Shown: positions 18,138 to 27,743 of the stretch, piece after piece
Layout: each line of letters starts with the position of its first letter
Numbering within the stretch: position 1 is the first letter of the stretch
Assembly (NCBI RefSeq): GCF_947491715.1
Contig: NZ_CANLKR010000007.1
Span: 62,001 to 126,000 of the forward strand
Reading direction: 5' to 3'
DNA from: an uncultured Shewanella sp.
GTDB taxonomy: Bacteria > Pseudomonadota > Gammaproteobacteria > Enterobacterales > Shewanellaceae
Length of the DNA: 64,000 nt
Program-made: the position numbers and the translations under genes
Notes under the pieces: generated by a model
Seen by the model: only the letters and a program-made list of their open reading frames with translations
Told to the model about the DNA's origin: nothing
Databases searched by the model: none

Positions 18138-18488
18138 ATGTCTCATCGCTCATCTACCCTTGTTATTAGCAGTTTATTTATGAGTGCGTTTCTCATTATG
18201 GCGTTTATCATTAGCTTTATCTTTTTCAATCATGCCATTGCGGCTGAAATGGATGGCCCAATGCCGCCAAAACCTCCGCTTGCAAAAATGAGTTTAGAAT
18301 TGGATGTCACATCGGATCAATTACTCATGTGTATGAAAGAGGGCAAGCCCGCATCGCCTGGAGATAAACCCGATAAAGCAGCGATGCTAACATGCTTACA
18401 AAATGCCAATCCTGCTATAACGCAGGAGAAAATGGATGAAGTCATGAAGAAAAATATGCCGATGCCCAAAGGTAAGCCTCAGCAATAG
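18138..18488 (+). CDS. Small exported/membrane-anchored protein, unknown function
   Basis: 116 residues starting at ATG 18138 (AAAGGA seven bases upstream). A long hydrophobic stretch (about residues 8-34) serves as signal peptide or anchor. The mature part is Pro-, Lys- and Met-rich (MDGPMPPKPPLAKM ... MKKNMPMPKGKPQQ) with two Cys (LLMCMKEGK and AMLTCLQNA) that may pair. The Met/Pro composition could hint at metal binding, but this is speculative. Confidence 0.65.
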   Translation: MSHRSSTLVISSLFMSAFLIMAFIISFIFFNHAIAAEMDGPMPPKPPLAKMSLELDVTSDQLLMCMKEGKPASPGDKPDKAAMLTCLQNANPAITQEKMDEVMKKNMPMPKGKPQQ

Positions 18489-18500
18489 CCTAACGTTAAT

Positions 18501-18548
18501 GCCAGTCAGTGCGCCCTCACATGTTTATGCATATTGCCACTGACTGGC
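18501..18548. repeat. Inverted repeat at a convergent gene junction
   Basis: Perfect 11-bp arms GCCAGTCAGTG (18501-18511) and CACTGACTGGC (18538-18548) with a 26-base loop, placed between the exported-protein gene and the stop of the hemerythrin-like gene, which it overlaps. It could act as a weak bidirectional terminator or mRNA-stabilising hairpin; no T-run follows. Confidence 0.5.
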
Positions 18549-18989
18549 AATCACTTCCCAGTCTTTATCGGTCAACAATTTATTGGCAACGGGAAAAAAT
18601 GTGTTTTCTTCAGTATCGATATGATCAAAATATTGCCGTAAATAATCTTCGATGATCGCAATGACCTCCTGTCGGCTCAATTCCGAATCCACTAATATCT
18701 TTAAGCTATCGGCGATTTCATAGAAATGTTTATGGGCATGCTCAAGCGCTAAAATACTAGGGTGTAATGAAACATGATTATCCACCAATCGCTTTCGAAT
18801 AACCTCTTCATTTTGGTGATGAACCCTTTCTTTTTGACTATGCAACACAGTCAAAAAATGGAACAAATCGTCATTGTCTTTAAGCGGTGAATCATTTGCC
18901 TTCAACTTAACCAATAGTCTTTCCACTTCATCGATTGTTACTGATGTGTCTTGATGATAGGCGTAAAGCTCTTTAAGCAAAGGATGCAT
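18525..18989 (-). CDS. Hemerythrin-like (HHE) cation-binding protein
   Basis: 154 residues, all-helical HHE-type protein expected to bind a non-haem di-iron or similar centre. Candidate ligands are spread along the helices: HQDTSVTIDE, HSQKERVHHQNEE, LEHAHKHFYEIAD, and the C-terminal FDHIDTEENTFFP, where the HxxxE-type motif is typical. The start MHPLLKELYAYHQ at 18989 has a strong AGGAGG site; the same N-terminus occurs in its paralogue at 21751-22212. It lies 72 bp downstream of the phosphoketolase gene, same strand. It may sense or buffer oxygen, NO or iron, but this is not shown. Confidence 0.8.
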   Translation of the reverse strand: MHPLLKELYAYHQDTSVTIDEVERLLVKLKANDSPLKDNDDLFHFLTVLHSQKERVHHQNEEVIRKRLVDNHVSLHPSILALEHAHKHFYEIADSLKILVDSELSRQEVIAIIEDYLRQYFDHIDTEENTFFPVANKLLTDKDWEVIASQWQYA

Positions 18990-19061
18990 ATTTCCTCCTG
19001 AAGCGGATCTAGGCATCAGCACAGGTGCTTATGCCTTCATCCTTTAATTATAGATGAGGAC

Positions 19062-21428
19062 TTACCTATGCCATACCCAATTTGCGATCCCTTCAGGATC
19101 GACACCATTCTCTTTAATATAATTTCGATGATCGACTAAGGCTTGTAACATATTGGTCGTGATCTCAATATGCTGCATTTCATCTATCACTGCCTGCTGA
19201 AACAATTTATAAGCCATGTCGATAACTAAATGATATCGAGACGTCGCATTCCTAACCCCCATATCAAAAGGAGTGGTGGTTGAGCCTTCCTCTTCATAGC
19301 CTTTAATTCTAAATCGTTTACTGCCGCTGTAATCAAAAATCAATTTTTTAATGGTATTGGGGTAGCCATGATAATTAAAAACCACCCCTTTATCTTGAGT
19401 GAACACCTCATCCATCAACCAAGGTTTCTCTTGAAATTCAATACTGCCCAATCCGCTGCTGGTCAACTCTGTGACAGACACAAACCGAATTTTCACACGA
19501 GGCAATAATTCTCGAATGAGCACTAATGCCGCCATAGACTCTTGAGTCACGTAATCACCGCAAGCAGCAAGGACAATATCAGGATGGTTATCAGAAGCAA
19601 AATCCCAGACCATGACGCCATTTTCAGCTTGTTTTCGTGCTTCGGCTAAGGTTAGCCATTGCGGTAAGTCCTTTTTTCCCGCCACAAGAATATTCAGTTT
19701 ATCTCGCCCTTCAAATGCTCGCTCTGTGTACACTAATGTACTGTTGCCATCTGCAGGTAGGTAAGCTGAAATGATTTTAGGGTGTTTTTCTAACATCGCT
19801 CCGAGGAAGGATGGGTTTTGATGAGAATAACCATTATGATCTTGCCGCTCTAATAACGAAGAAAGCACAACATTGCAGGCTGGAATGGGTTTTCTAAACG
19901 ACACCCCCTTACTGGCATAAACATACTTGCAATATTGATCGGCCATCGACGAGACGACTTGAGAAAAAGACTCATAGGTCGGAAAAATAGCATGTCGTCC
20001 CGTCACCGTATAACCGTGTAGCATACCAAAAAGTAAATTTTCAGAAAGCAGCTCAATGACCCGCCCTTCACGGGACATATCTTTATCCCAGTCTTCTATT
20101 GGCCATTGCCATGCCCTGTTGGTTTCTTCAAACACAGCTTGTAGTTGATTAGAATAGGTTTCATCAGGACTGAATATTCTCAAATTAGACTGATTACGAT
20201 TGAGCTTAAACGCTTCTCGCATCCACTGCCCCATTTTATTCATCGATCGGCCGCGCTGTCCTCGAGGCGTTTCAGGACCATATGCCAATGTCTCTAATTG
20301 AGGCTTAGCTAACGCCCTGACAATTTCTCCCCCGTAACTCAATCGCTGCTGACCACATGTCAACGTATTAGAAGGCAGTAAAGAACGAATGTCCTCATCA
20401 AATATAAGCTCACCTTGCTCATTAATTTCATATAATTCATCTATCTCATAACTGGCTAACCATTTGTCTAACGCCGCTAAGTGCCCTTTATCTGTTGCAC
20501 ATTGACCGACAATCACTTGATGTGATTGGCAGTTTCCAGCTAATTTCTCTCCTTCATAACTCTCTACTCCTGTCCAACCTTTTGCAGTACGCATTAAAAT
20601 GACTGGCCATTTAGGTTTGACGATATCTTCACCACCTCTTACTCGTGTTTGAATATCTTTTATCATGGCATAAGCCATATCCATGGCTTGTGCCATTTGC
20701 ACAAAGACATCCTCTGCTAATTCATCATCGACAATAATAGGGTGATAACCCAAGCCTTTGAACTCATAAGTGAGCTCTTCATGACTCATACGCCCCATGC
20801 GTGTGGGGCCCGATATTTTATAACCATTAATGTGCACAATCGGTAAAACAGCACCATTAGTTTTGGGTGATACCAGTCGATTGGCATACCAAGATGCGGC
20901 AAGCGGCCCCGTTTCGGACTCTCCATCACCAATTAATACTGCTGCAATTAATTCTGGATTGTCTAATACCGCCCCCCAAGCCACCGACAAAGAATAGCCA
21001 AGCTCTCCCCCTTCTAGAATTTGACCTGGTGCTTCAGGATTGGCATGTGAGGGGTAACCATAAGCAGCTGAGAATTTTTTACATATATCCTCAACCCCTT
21101 TTTCGTTATAAGGGATTCTTTCAGGGTAAAAATGGCTCAAGGAGCCTTCAAGGAATAAATTGGCTTGAATGGCAGGAAAGCCATGACCAGGCCCCACCAA
21201 ATAAATAAAATTCTGTTTAGATTTAACAATTAAACGATTAATATTGGCATAAACAAAATTGATCCCAGGGCAGGTCCCCCAATGACCTAACAACCTAGGT
21301 TTAATATCAGCATGGATCAGTGGACGTTTGTATAATACATTTTGCTTTAAATAGATTTGCGACGTCGCTAAAAAATTGGTGACTCGCACATATTTTTTTA
21401 GCGCAATAATCTCTTGAACTTCGCTCAT
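19062..21428 (-). CDS. Phosphoketolase (xylulose-5-phosphate/fructose-6-phosphate)
   Basis: Thiamine-diphosphate enzyme that cleaves xylulose 5-phosphate and/or fructose 6-phosphate with phosphate to acetyl phosphate. About 788 residues, normal for the family. XFP signatures: LLGHWGTCPG (47-55), GPGHGFPA, TPP/Mg motif GDGESETGPL (167-176), and in the C-terminal half QDHNGYSHQNPSF. ATG 21428 is chosen because GTGAGGGA precedes it at good spacing; a GTG at 21440 would add four residues. Two hemerythrin-like genes flank it on the same strand. No acetate kinase or phosphotransacetylase gene is adjacent, so acetyl phosphate would feed the housekeeping pathway. Confidence 0.95.
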   Translation of the reverse strand: MSEVQEIIALKKYVRVTNFLATSQIYLKQNVLYKRPLIHADIKPRLLGHWGTCPGINFVYANINRLIVKSKQNFIYLVGPGHGFPAIQANLFLEGSLSHFYPERIPYNEKGVEDICKKFSAAYGYPSHANPEAPGQILEGGELGYSLSVAWGAVLDNPELIAAVLIGDGESETGPLAASWYANRLVSPKTNGAVLPIVHINGYKISGPTRMGRMSHEELTYEFKGLGYHPIIVDDELAEDVFVQMAQAMDMAYAMIKDIQTRVRGGEDIVKPKWPVILMRTAKGWTGVESYEGEKLAGNCQSHQVIVGQCATDKGHLAALDKWLASYEIDELYEINEQGELIFDEDIRSLLPSNTLTCGQQRLSYGGEIVRALAKPQLETLAYGPETPRGQRGRSMNKMGQWMREAFKLNRNQSNLRIFSPDETYSNQLQAVFEETNRAWQWPIEDWDKDMSREGRVIELLSENLLFGMLHGYTVTGRHAIFPTYESFSQVVSSMADQYCKYVYASKGVSFRKPIPACNVVLSSLLERQDHNGYSHQNPSFLGAMLEKHPKIISAYLPADGNSTLVYTERAFEGRDKLNILVAGKKDLPQWLTLAEARKQAENGVMVWDFASDNHPDIVLAACGDYVTQESMAALVLIRELLPRVKIRFVSVTELTSSGLGSIEFQEKPWLMDEVFTQDKGVVFNYHGYPNTIKKLIFDYSGSKRFRIKGYEEEGSTTTPFDMGVRNATSRYHLVIDMAYKLFQQAVIDEMQHIEITTNMLQALVDHRNYIKENGVDPEGIANWVWHR

Positions 21429-21750
21429 AACATCCCTCACAAAATCATGAAAAAGAACCGCTCACCCAACCCATTGATGCCGTAAAGCACAAAAAATTGA
21501 GCTTTCTCATAAACACTATATGGCTCTTTAATGATAGAGAATGTGCGCTATATCAGAGTTTACGAAAAGAGTTCAACAGAATAAGAGTATAGTACAAAGA
21601 TGCAAAATAGATTTGATATTAAAACACATAAAAACAATGCCTTAAGAAAGACAACAAAAGACGAAAGAGGCTCATATTTCAATCCGCCTTTAACACCTAT
21701 CGGCAAAAAACTGAATGCCATTGCTAACCATTCACATTATGCAATAAACA
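21429..21750. other. Intergenic region upstream of phosphoketolase
   Basis: About 320 bp between the upstream hemerythrin-like gene and the phosphoketolase start, same strand. It should hold the phosphoketolase promoter. I see no repeat, hairpin or convincing reading frame in it. Confidence 0.5.
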
Positions 21751-22212
21751 TTATTCTTTCCATTGAGCACGGATCGTTTCCCAATCATTCGACGTTAAAT
21801 ATTTATCTGCCATCGGAAAAAAAATATTCTCTTCACCATCAATATGATCATAATATTTTCTAATATAATCATCGATTATTGCAGCCATTTCTTTATGACT
21901 TAGTTCAGAATCCACCAACAACTTAAGATGATCGGCAATACGATCAAAACCGTGATGATCATTTTCTAAATCCTGTATTCTAGGGTGTAAAGGAAGCTCG
22001 GTTGCCACCAATTGCTGACGGATCAATTCTTCATTTAGATGGTGTCGCCGCTCAGCATCAGAATGTAAAAGAGATAATAATTGAAACACGGGTTTGACAT
22101 CAGCCAGTGATGAGCGTTTATATTTCACTTGAGTCAGTAAACCTGACAGTTCATCAATTACCTTTGATGCATCATGATGATAATCATAAAGCTCTTGTAA
22201 TAATGGATGCAT
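21751..22212 (-). CDS. Hemerythrin-like (HHE) cation-binding protein, paralogue
   Basis: 153 residues, closely related to the protein at 18525-18989 (MHPLLQELYDYHHDASKVIDE; LLSLLHSDAERRHHLNEELIRQQL; LENDHHGFDRIADHLKLLVDSELSHKE; YYDHIDGEENIFFPMADKYL). The His/Glu positions of the HHE fold are kept in both. The ATG at 22212 has a GGGAGGGAAT ribosome binding site. The duplication on each side of the phosphoketolase suggests that the three genes function, or at least were inherited, together. Confidence 0.8.
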   Translation of the reverse strand: MHPLLQELYDYHHDASKVIDELSGLLTQVKYKRSSLADVKPVFQLLSLLHSDAERRHHLNEELIRQQLVATELPLHPRIQDLENDHHGFDRIADHLKLLVDSELSHKEMAAIIDDYIRKYYDHIDGEENIFFPMADKYLTSNDWETIRAQWKE

Positions 22213-22592
22213 ATTCCCTCCCTTAACTCGCTATCGCCAAACACATTAATGAATAAACTTTAATCGATAATGAAATGAAGTTCTGTGCGTCACATCACTG
22301 TTAGTCTAAAAAATTACCTTAAGCCATCGTTGTAACACCAGACGAAAAACAGCCATTATCAAACAGTGATTCAAAGAACTCTTCAGTGGTTACTCGTCTT
22401 GCCATCCTTTTTAGGCTTGCTATGCTTATACCCTATTCCAAAGAGATTAACGCCAACATAAATCACAAGCCTAAAGTCAATCGAAAATAGTAGATAAAAT
22501 GGATTTGAGAATATAGCCAAGGTTAGCGTTTTGCACAGCTCCATGACTGTGGCATAATCAGTCTCTTTTTTACGGCGGAGCCAGAGAGATAG
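22213..22592. other. Divergent intergenic region before uvrA
   Basis: 380 bp between the minus-strand hemerythrin-like gene and uvrA. It contains the probable uvrA promoter at its right end. The remaining ~300 bp are A+T-rich with no credible gene. Confidence 0.5.
22531..22563 (+). promoter_or_regulatory. Probable sigma-70 promoter of uvrA with overlapping short palindrome
   Basis: TTGCAC (22531-22536), 16-base spacer, CATAAT (22553-22558) preceded by TGG (extended -10), 34 bp before the uvrA ATG. The inverted repeat GACTG-N9-CAGTC (22545-22563) covers the -10. It resembles a LexA box but has nine rather than ten bases between CTG and CAG, so SOS control is uncertain. Confidence 0.5.
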
Positions 22593-25430
22593 ATGGACAA
22601 TATTGAAGTACGTGGAGCGCGGACTCACAATCTCAAAAATATTAACCTGACCATACCAAGAGACAAACTCATCGTCATTACAGGGCTATCTGGTTCAGGT
22701 AAATCGTCTCTGGCATTTGATACCCTCTACGCCGAAGGACAAAGGCGATATGTCGAATCGCTGTCGGCCTATGCCCGCCAATTTTTAAGCCTCATGGAAA
22801 AGCCTGATGTGGATCATATCGAAGGATTAAGTCCGGCTATTTCTATTGAGCAGAAATCAACGTCTCACAACCCTCGTTCGACCGTTGGAACGATTACCGA
22901 AATTTATGATTATTTACGCTTGTTATTTGCCCGTGTCGGAGAGCCTCGCTGTCCTAGCCATGGCTTACCGCTCGCCGCACAAACCGTGAGTCAAATTGTT
23001 GATAAGATATTGATGTTACCTGAGGGTAGCAGACAAATGCTCTTAGCCCCAGTGGTGAATAATCGTAAGGGTGAGCATGTCAAATTACTCGACAGCCTAG
23101 CAGCGCAAGGCTACATTCGAGCACGTATTGATGGTGAAGTATGTGATTTGTCCGATCCGCCAACCCTTGACTTACATATCAAACATACCATTGAAGTGGT
23201 GGTTGATCGCTTTAAAGTCCGTGATGACATTGGGCAGCGACTCGCAGAATCGGTTGAAACCACGCTAGAGTTATCCGGCGGTTTGGCCATTGTGGCCAGT
23301 ATGGATAGCAATGACAATAACACGCCCAGTGAAGAACAAGTGTTTTCTGCCAACTTTGCTTGTCCAACATGCGGCTACTCTATGGCTGAGCTAGAGCCTC
23401 GGGTTTTTTCTTTTAATAATCCCGCTGGCGCCTGTCAAACCTGTGATGGCTTAGGTGTGCAACAATTTTTTGATCCCGAACGCGTCATCACCAACAGTGA
23501 ATTATCTTTAGCTGGCGGTGCAATTCGAGGCTGGGATAGACGTAATTTCTATTATTTTCAAATGCTCACTTCATTGGCCGAGCATTATGAATTTGATATT
23601 GAAAAACCCTTTGAGCAGCTCGAAAAATCCATTCAAAAAATTATCCTCTACGGCTCAGGTAAACAAAGCATCGCCTTTAAGTATATTAATGACAGAGGCG
23701 ACGTTGTCGTACGCAATCATCCCTTTGAAGGGATTTTAAACAATATGGATAGGCGTTATCGCGAAACAGAATCAAACTCTGTTCGCGATGAGCTCAACAA
23801 ATTCATCAATACTCAAGCCTGCCAAACCTGTGATGGCTCACGCCTGCGTGAAGAAGCGCGCAATGTATTCATTGAAGATTTAAATTTACCTAAGCTTAAT
23901 CAATGGTCCATTGGTGAAGCTATGAATTACTTTGAGCAATTATCACTGGAAGGCCAACGCGCCCAAATTGCCGATAAGATTTTAAAAGAGATCCGTGATC
24001 GCTTAGGCTTCTTAGTCAATGTGGGATTAAATTATTTAAGTTTATCCCGCTCTGCAGAAACCTTGTCAGGTGGAGAAGCACAACGAATCCGCCTTGCAAG
24101 TCAGATTGGTGCAGGTCTTGTTGGGGTCATGTATGTATTAGATGAACCTTCTATTGGCCTTCATCAACGGGATAATGAACGATTATTGAAAACCTTATTG
24201 CATCTTCGCGATCTCGGCAACACAGTGATTGTTGTAGAACATGACGAGGATGCCATTCGCATGGCGGATCATGTGATTGATATCGGTCCTGGCGCTGGCG
24301 TTCATGGTGGTGAAGTCATCAGTGAAGGGACACTAAACGATATTCTTGCCTCAAAAGAATCGATTACAGGGCAATATTTGTCCGGCACGAAAACCATTCA
24401 CATCGACTCAGAAAGAGTCACCTATAATCCAGAAAAGCTAATTGAACTCAATGGCGCCACAGGAAACAACCTTAAAAATGTTGATTTGACCATTCCAGTG
24501 GGCTTATTTACCTGTATCACGGGTGTCTCTGGCTCAGGAAAATCTACCTTAATCAATGACACTTTTTACAAAATTGCCCATATTCAATTAAATGGTGCCA
24601 CCGTTGATGAACCTTCACCTTATAAAAGCATTACGGGGATGGATCACTGCGATAAAGTGGTAGACATAGATCAAAGCCCCATAGGACGAACCCCGCGATC
24701 CAACCCTGCGACTTACACTGGTATATTCACGCCCATCCGTGAAATTTTTGCCGCTACTCAAGAATCGAGAACGCGAGGGTATCAACCCGGTCGTTTTTCT
24801 TTTAACGTCAAAGGTGGCCGCTGTGAAGCTTGCCAAGGCGATGGCCTCATAAAAGTAGAGATGCACTTTTTACCCGATGTGTATGTACCTTGTGATACCT
24901 GTAAAGGCAAACGTTACAATCGTGAAACCTTAGACGTTAAATTTAAAGGTAAAAATATTCACGAAGTCTTACAAATGACCGTTGAAGAGGCTCGCCCCTT
25001 CTTTGATGCCATTCCTGCTGTCGCCCGCAAATTGCAAACCTTAATGGATGTCGGCTTGTCTTACATTCGCCTAGGACAAAGTGCGACCACCTTATCTGGA
25101 GGCGAAGCACAAAGGGTTAAGTTGGCTAAGGAACTCTCAAAACGTGACACAGGAAAAACCTTATACATTCTCGATGAACCCACCACAGGTCTTCACTTTG
25201 CCGATATTCAAATGCTCCTTGATGTATTGCATCGCTTGAAATCCCACGGGAATACTATTGTAGTGATCGAACATAATTTGGATGTGATTAAAACCGCAGA
25301 CTGGATTATTGATCTCGGCCCTGAAGGGGGGGATGGCGGCGGTACCATTTTAGCTTATGGTACTCCCGAAGAGGTTGCTGAGCACCCCACATCACACACA
25401 GCTCGCTTTTTAAAACCCTTACTAACCTAA
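22593..25430 (+). CDS. uvrA: Excinuclease ABC subunit A
   Basis: Damage-recognition ATPase of nucleotide excision repair. 945 residues (E. coli 940). Two ABC modules: Walker [10 protein letters not shown] at 31-38 and [10 protein letters not shown] in the second half; two signature motifs [12 protein letters not shown] and [12 protein letters not shown]; Walker [11 protein letters not shown] and [10 protein letters not shown]; zinc-binding Cys pairs (CPTCGYS ... [16 protein letters not shown] ... CDTCKGKR). Monocistronic, with its own promoter and a strong terminator. Confidence 0.98.
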   Translation: MDNIEVRGARTHNLKNINLTIPRDKLIVITGLSGSGKSSLAFDTLYAEGQRRYVESLSAYARQFLSLMEKPDVDHIEGLSPAISIEQKSTSHNPRSTVGTITEIYDYLRLLFARVGEPRCPSHGLPLAAQTVSQIVDKILMLPEGSRQMLLAPVVNNRKGEHVKLLDSLAAQGYIRARIDGEVCDLSDPPTLDLHIKHTIEVVVDRFKVRDDIGQRLAESVETTLELSGGLAIVASMDSNDNNTPSEEQVFSANFACPTCGYSMAELEPRVFSFNNPAGACQTCDGLGVQQFFDPERVITNSELSLAGGAIRGWDRRNFYYFQMLTSLAEHYEFDIEKPFEQLEKSIQKIILYGSGKQSIAFKYINDRGDVVVRNHPFEGILNNMDRRYRETESNSVRDELNKFINTQACQTCDGSRLREEARNVFIEDLNLPKLNQWSIGEAMNYFEQLSLEGQRAQIADKILKEIRDRLGFLVNVGLNYLSLSRSAETLSGGEAQRIRLASQIGAGLVGVMYVLDEPSIGLHQRDNERLLKTLLHLRDLGNTVIVVEHDEDAIRMADHVIDIGPGAGVHGGEVISEGTLNDILASKESITGQYLSGTKTIHIDSERVTYNPEKLIELNGATGNNLKNVDLTIPVGLFTCITGVSGSGKSTLINDTFYKIAHIQLNGATVDEPSPYKSITGMDHCDKVVDIDQSPIGRTPRSNPATYTGIFTPIREIFAATQESRTRGYQPGRFSFNVKGGRCEACQGDGLIKVEMHFLPDVYVPCDTCKGKRYNRETLDVKFKGKNIHEVLQMTVEEARPFFDAIPAVARKLQTLMDVGLSYIRLGQSATTLSGGEAQRVKLAKELSKRDTGKTLYILDEPTTGLHFADIQMLLDVLHRLKSHGNTIVVIEHNLDVIKTADWIIDLGPEGGDGGGTILAYGTPEEVAEHPTSHTARFLKPLLT

Positions 25431-25435
25431 GTACT

Positions 25436-25475
25436 CTGACGGTTTAGCTGCAATGGCTAAACCGTCAGCTTTATC
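25436..25475 (+). terminator. Hairpin terminator after uvrA
   Basis: Perfect 13-bp stem CTGACGGTTTAGC / GCTAAACCGTCAG (25436-25448 and 25457-25469) followed by CTTTAT, starting 5 bp after the uvrA stop. The T-run is weak but the stem is strong. Confidence 0.75.
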
Positions 25476-25488
25476 TTGAATACTATTA

Positions 25489-25528
25489 ATTCCAACTGAA
25501 TCCTGCATCTTCAAGTGGTTTGGGTATA
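25489..25528 (+). repeat. Truncated right end of the MITE-like element
   Basis: Forty bases match the right end of copy 1 (ATTCCAACTGAATCCT..CATCTTCAAGT..GGGTATA), with two clustered mismatches inside the terminal repeat (GTGGTTTGGG instead of GTATCACGGG). The left part of the element is absent. It lies just beyond the uvrA terminator. Confidence 0.7.
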
Positions 25529-25532
25529 AACC

Positions 25533-26582
25533 TTAACGGGGAGAGGCGTTAGTCAAATCGACTAATAACTGATTCACTTTACGTAAGTAGTAAATCAAAC
25601 TGTAAAAATGCTCAATTTCAGCGTAGTTAGGCATAGCTTGGTCTTTATAATGCAGGGCTATTTTTTGATGTATTTGCAATAGAATCGCGTCTAAAGAATG
25701 TGGCTCACAATCCACACTTTTCGGCACTTCACCCACCATGAGGGTCGATAAGCATTGTGAGTTTTCTTTTATCACTGCTTGAAATTGTGACAATTCCTCT
25801 TCAAACTCAGCACATAAAGGACTCGGCTCTTTTTCCAATAAAGTCAAAATATTCGTCAGGTAATGAAACAACAAATCAAATCCAAATTGATAATTTTGCA
25901 GCTGTTGACGCTTAGTTCTAGAAAAGGTGACTTCAAATTCAGAAAAAGACTGCTTATGTTTCAATGCCTCCCAACTTGGGTATAATTTTTGATGCCAGCC
26001 CATCAATTGGCACATGTATTGTGGATCAGAAGAGTGTAGTGCATAAAAAATATCATCAATAAAACCATCAAGCTGGTTTATCATCGTCAGATAATGCGCT
26101 TGCACATCCACGTAGCTGCGATTAGGAAAGATGACACCTGACACCAATACCGCCACCATAGCGCCAATTAAGGTATCATAAGCTCTAGCTGCAAATAATG
26201 ATAAACTCCACCCATTTAATAAAGAGAAAAGAAAAACAACAAAAATGGTAATAAAAAAACTGGCCCAAGCATAAGATCGCGGTAAAAAATACACGATAGC
26301 AAATATGCTAATTAATAAGAAACTGGTTAACAGCAATGCCGCTTCTGTTGGAAACAAGGGAACAAGGTACAAAACAATCCCTGTACCCAGCGTTCCGCCA
26401 ATCAAGGTCATACTCACTCGTTCTTTGGCCTTTTTAATACTTTCACCAAAGGTACTAGACACTAATAAAATGGCTGTTAGCGTCGCCCAAATGCCCCGCT
26501 CCAATGAAAAACCATGAACAATCAACAAGGTTACCATAACAGCGATAGACGCTTGAAAAGCTTGGCGAGTGGCATTATTCAT
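25533..26582 (-). CDS. FUSC-family membrane protein (second of pair)
   Basis: About 349 residues. The N-terminal half holds six hydrophobic segments (ASIAVMVTLLIVHGFSLERG...WATLTAILLVSSTFGES through GAMVAVLVSGVIFPNRS), and the C-terminal half is a soluble helical domain. This matches one half of YccS/AaeB-like FUSC proteins, which are linked to aromatic acid or lipid-linked export. The start ATG 26582 overlaps the stop of the upstream paralogue by 8 bp (ATGAATAA), indicating translational coupling. Together the two proteins may form a heteromer equal to one full-length transporter. Confidence 0.75.
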   Translation of the reverse strand: MNNATRQAFQASIAVMVTLLIVHGFSLERGIWATLTAILLVSSTFGESIKKAKERVSMTLIGGTLGTGIVLYLVPLFPTEAALLLTSFLLISIFAIVYFLPRSYAWASFFITIFVVFLFSLLNGWSLSLFAARAYDTLIGAMVAVLVSGVIFPNRSYVDVQAHYLTMINQLDGFIDDIFYALHSSDPQYMCQLMGWHQKLYPSWEALKHKQSFSEFEVTFSRTKRQQLQNYQFGFDLLFHYLTNILTLLEKEPSPLCAEFEEELSQFQAVIKENSQCLSTLMVGEVPKSVDCEPHSLDAILLQIHQKIALHYKDQAMPNYAEIEHFYSLIYYLRKVNQLLVDLTNASPR

Positions 26583-27687
26583 CAAGCCGCGTCTCCCACA
26601 ATTCAAAATTTTCAATCAGTCTTTTCATACTCAAAGAAAAATTAAAAATATGAATGGACTCAGGTTGACTTAAATCTATCTCAAAAGGATAGCGGCTAAA
26701 ATATTCATATTCACGTTTAAATTGCTGCATATGCACTAAGCTCACTCGCATGCGACTGATTCTTGATAAGGTTAAAACCAGCAATAAGGCATTGGCTACC
26801 CTAATGGTATCTATTTGTATTTGCTTATTTAAACCATCAGCTTCTATCAATTGATGACAGCTCTCAAACAACATACTCAATGTCTTCGTCATACGATAGT
26901 GAAAATCATAAAATTGCTCTAATAATGGGTCCTTATCTAAAAATAAGCACTCATTCACTAAGTTCGCATTCTCTTTTCTGAGTTGCAAAACCACTTTGAT
27001 GAACCTTTGATGTTCGGCTTCAAAGGCTTGCGCTGCCCTCTTTTTGACTCTACAAAAATCATCTGCTTCCTGTTGACACTTCTTGCCCTCAACAAGGCTT
27101 TCACATGGCATAGCAATAAAAGCATCTATTACTTCAGTAGACAATTTAAATAGCAACTGCATATTGGTATTTAGCTGTTTACGATCGTCAATTGGCCAAA
27201 TCATAAAAGTGAAAAAAAGCACGATACACACAGCTAAAACAATGCCTTGCCAAAGATTCAATATAGGAGGATGCGGTAAAAGCAATACGATAATATACAA
27301 CATGAGCACAAATAAAGGAGGTATAAAAAACCGGCCTCCAAAGCGCCTAAGGTAAAACGCCACAAAAACTAAGACGATAAATACGCCATTACTCAACCAA
27401 GGGGCTTGATAAAATTGCAGTGCTAAACCACTGCTGACAATCATGGCCAGCGCCGAACAAATAATGGTTAAAAATTGCTGTTTCTTGTCTCGACCCACCC
27501 TCAGTATCGATAAAAAGCCTGCCACAAATGTTCCCAGTAATTGAGCGTTTTGGTCATATTCACCGAGAACAAACCAGGCACAGACGATAATCACTACTGT
27601 TTTGATGGATTGAATAAAGGCATTTTGTCTTTGAGACAACCAAAATGTCAGCACTTGTATTCTATTTTGCCTCAATAGATTAATCAA
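26575..27687 (-). CDS. FUSC-family membrane protein (first of pair)
   Basis: 370 residues with the same plan as its downstream neighbour: six N-terminal TM segments (SIKTVVIIVCAWFVLGEYDQ ... GIVLAVCIVLFFTFMIWPI) and a C-terminal cytoplasmic helical region. The motif FMIWPIDDRKQ after TM6 parallels VIFPNRSYVD in the partner. It lies 56 bp downstream of the alpha/beta hydrolase gene and is co-directional with it, so a three-gene unit is likely. Substrate unknown. Confidence 0.75.
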   Translation of the reverse strand: MINLLRQNRIQVLTFWLSQRQNAFIQSIKTVVIIVCAWFVLGEYDQNAQLLGTFVAGFLSILRVGRDKKQQFLTIICSALAMIVSSGLALQFYQAPWLSNGVFIVLVFVAFYLRRFGGRFFIPPLFVLMLYIIVLLLPHPPILNLWQGIVLAVCIVLFFTFMIWPIDDRKQLNTNMQLLFKLSTEVIDAFIAMPCESLVEGKKCQQEADDFCRVKKRAAQAFEAEHQRFIKVVLQLRKENANLVNECLFLDKDPLLEQFYDFHYRMTKTLSMLFESCHQLIEADGLNKQIQIDTIRVANALLLVLTLSRISRMRVSLVHMQQFKREYEYFSRYPFEIDLSQPESIHIFNFSLSMKRLIENFELWETRLDE

Positions 27688-27743
27688 AATCCCCTCTCAT
27701 TCTTTATTATTGACTTCTTAATAGACTGAATAGTCAATCCTCA

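Noticed and set aside
21600..21863. 87-codon plus-strand frame upstream of phosphoketolase
   Set aside because: Its second half is antisense to the hemerythrin-like gene and its composition is not protein-like.
22383..22628. 81-codon minus-strand frame overlapping the uvrA start
   Set aside because: It would start inside uvrA and run antisense through the probable uvrA promoter; no ribosome binding site.
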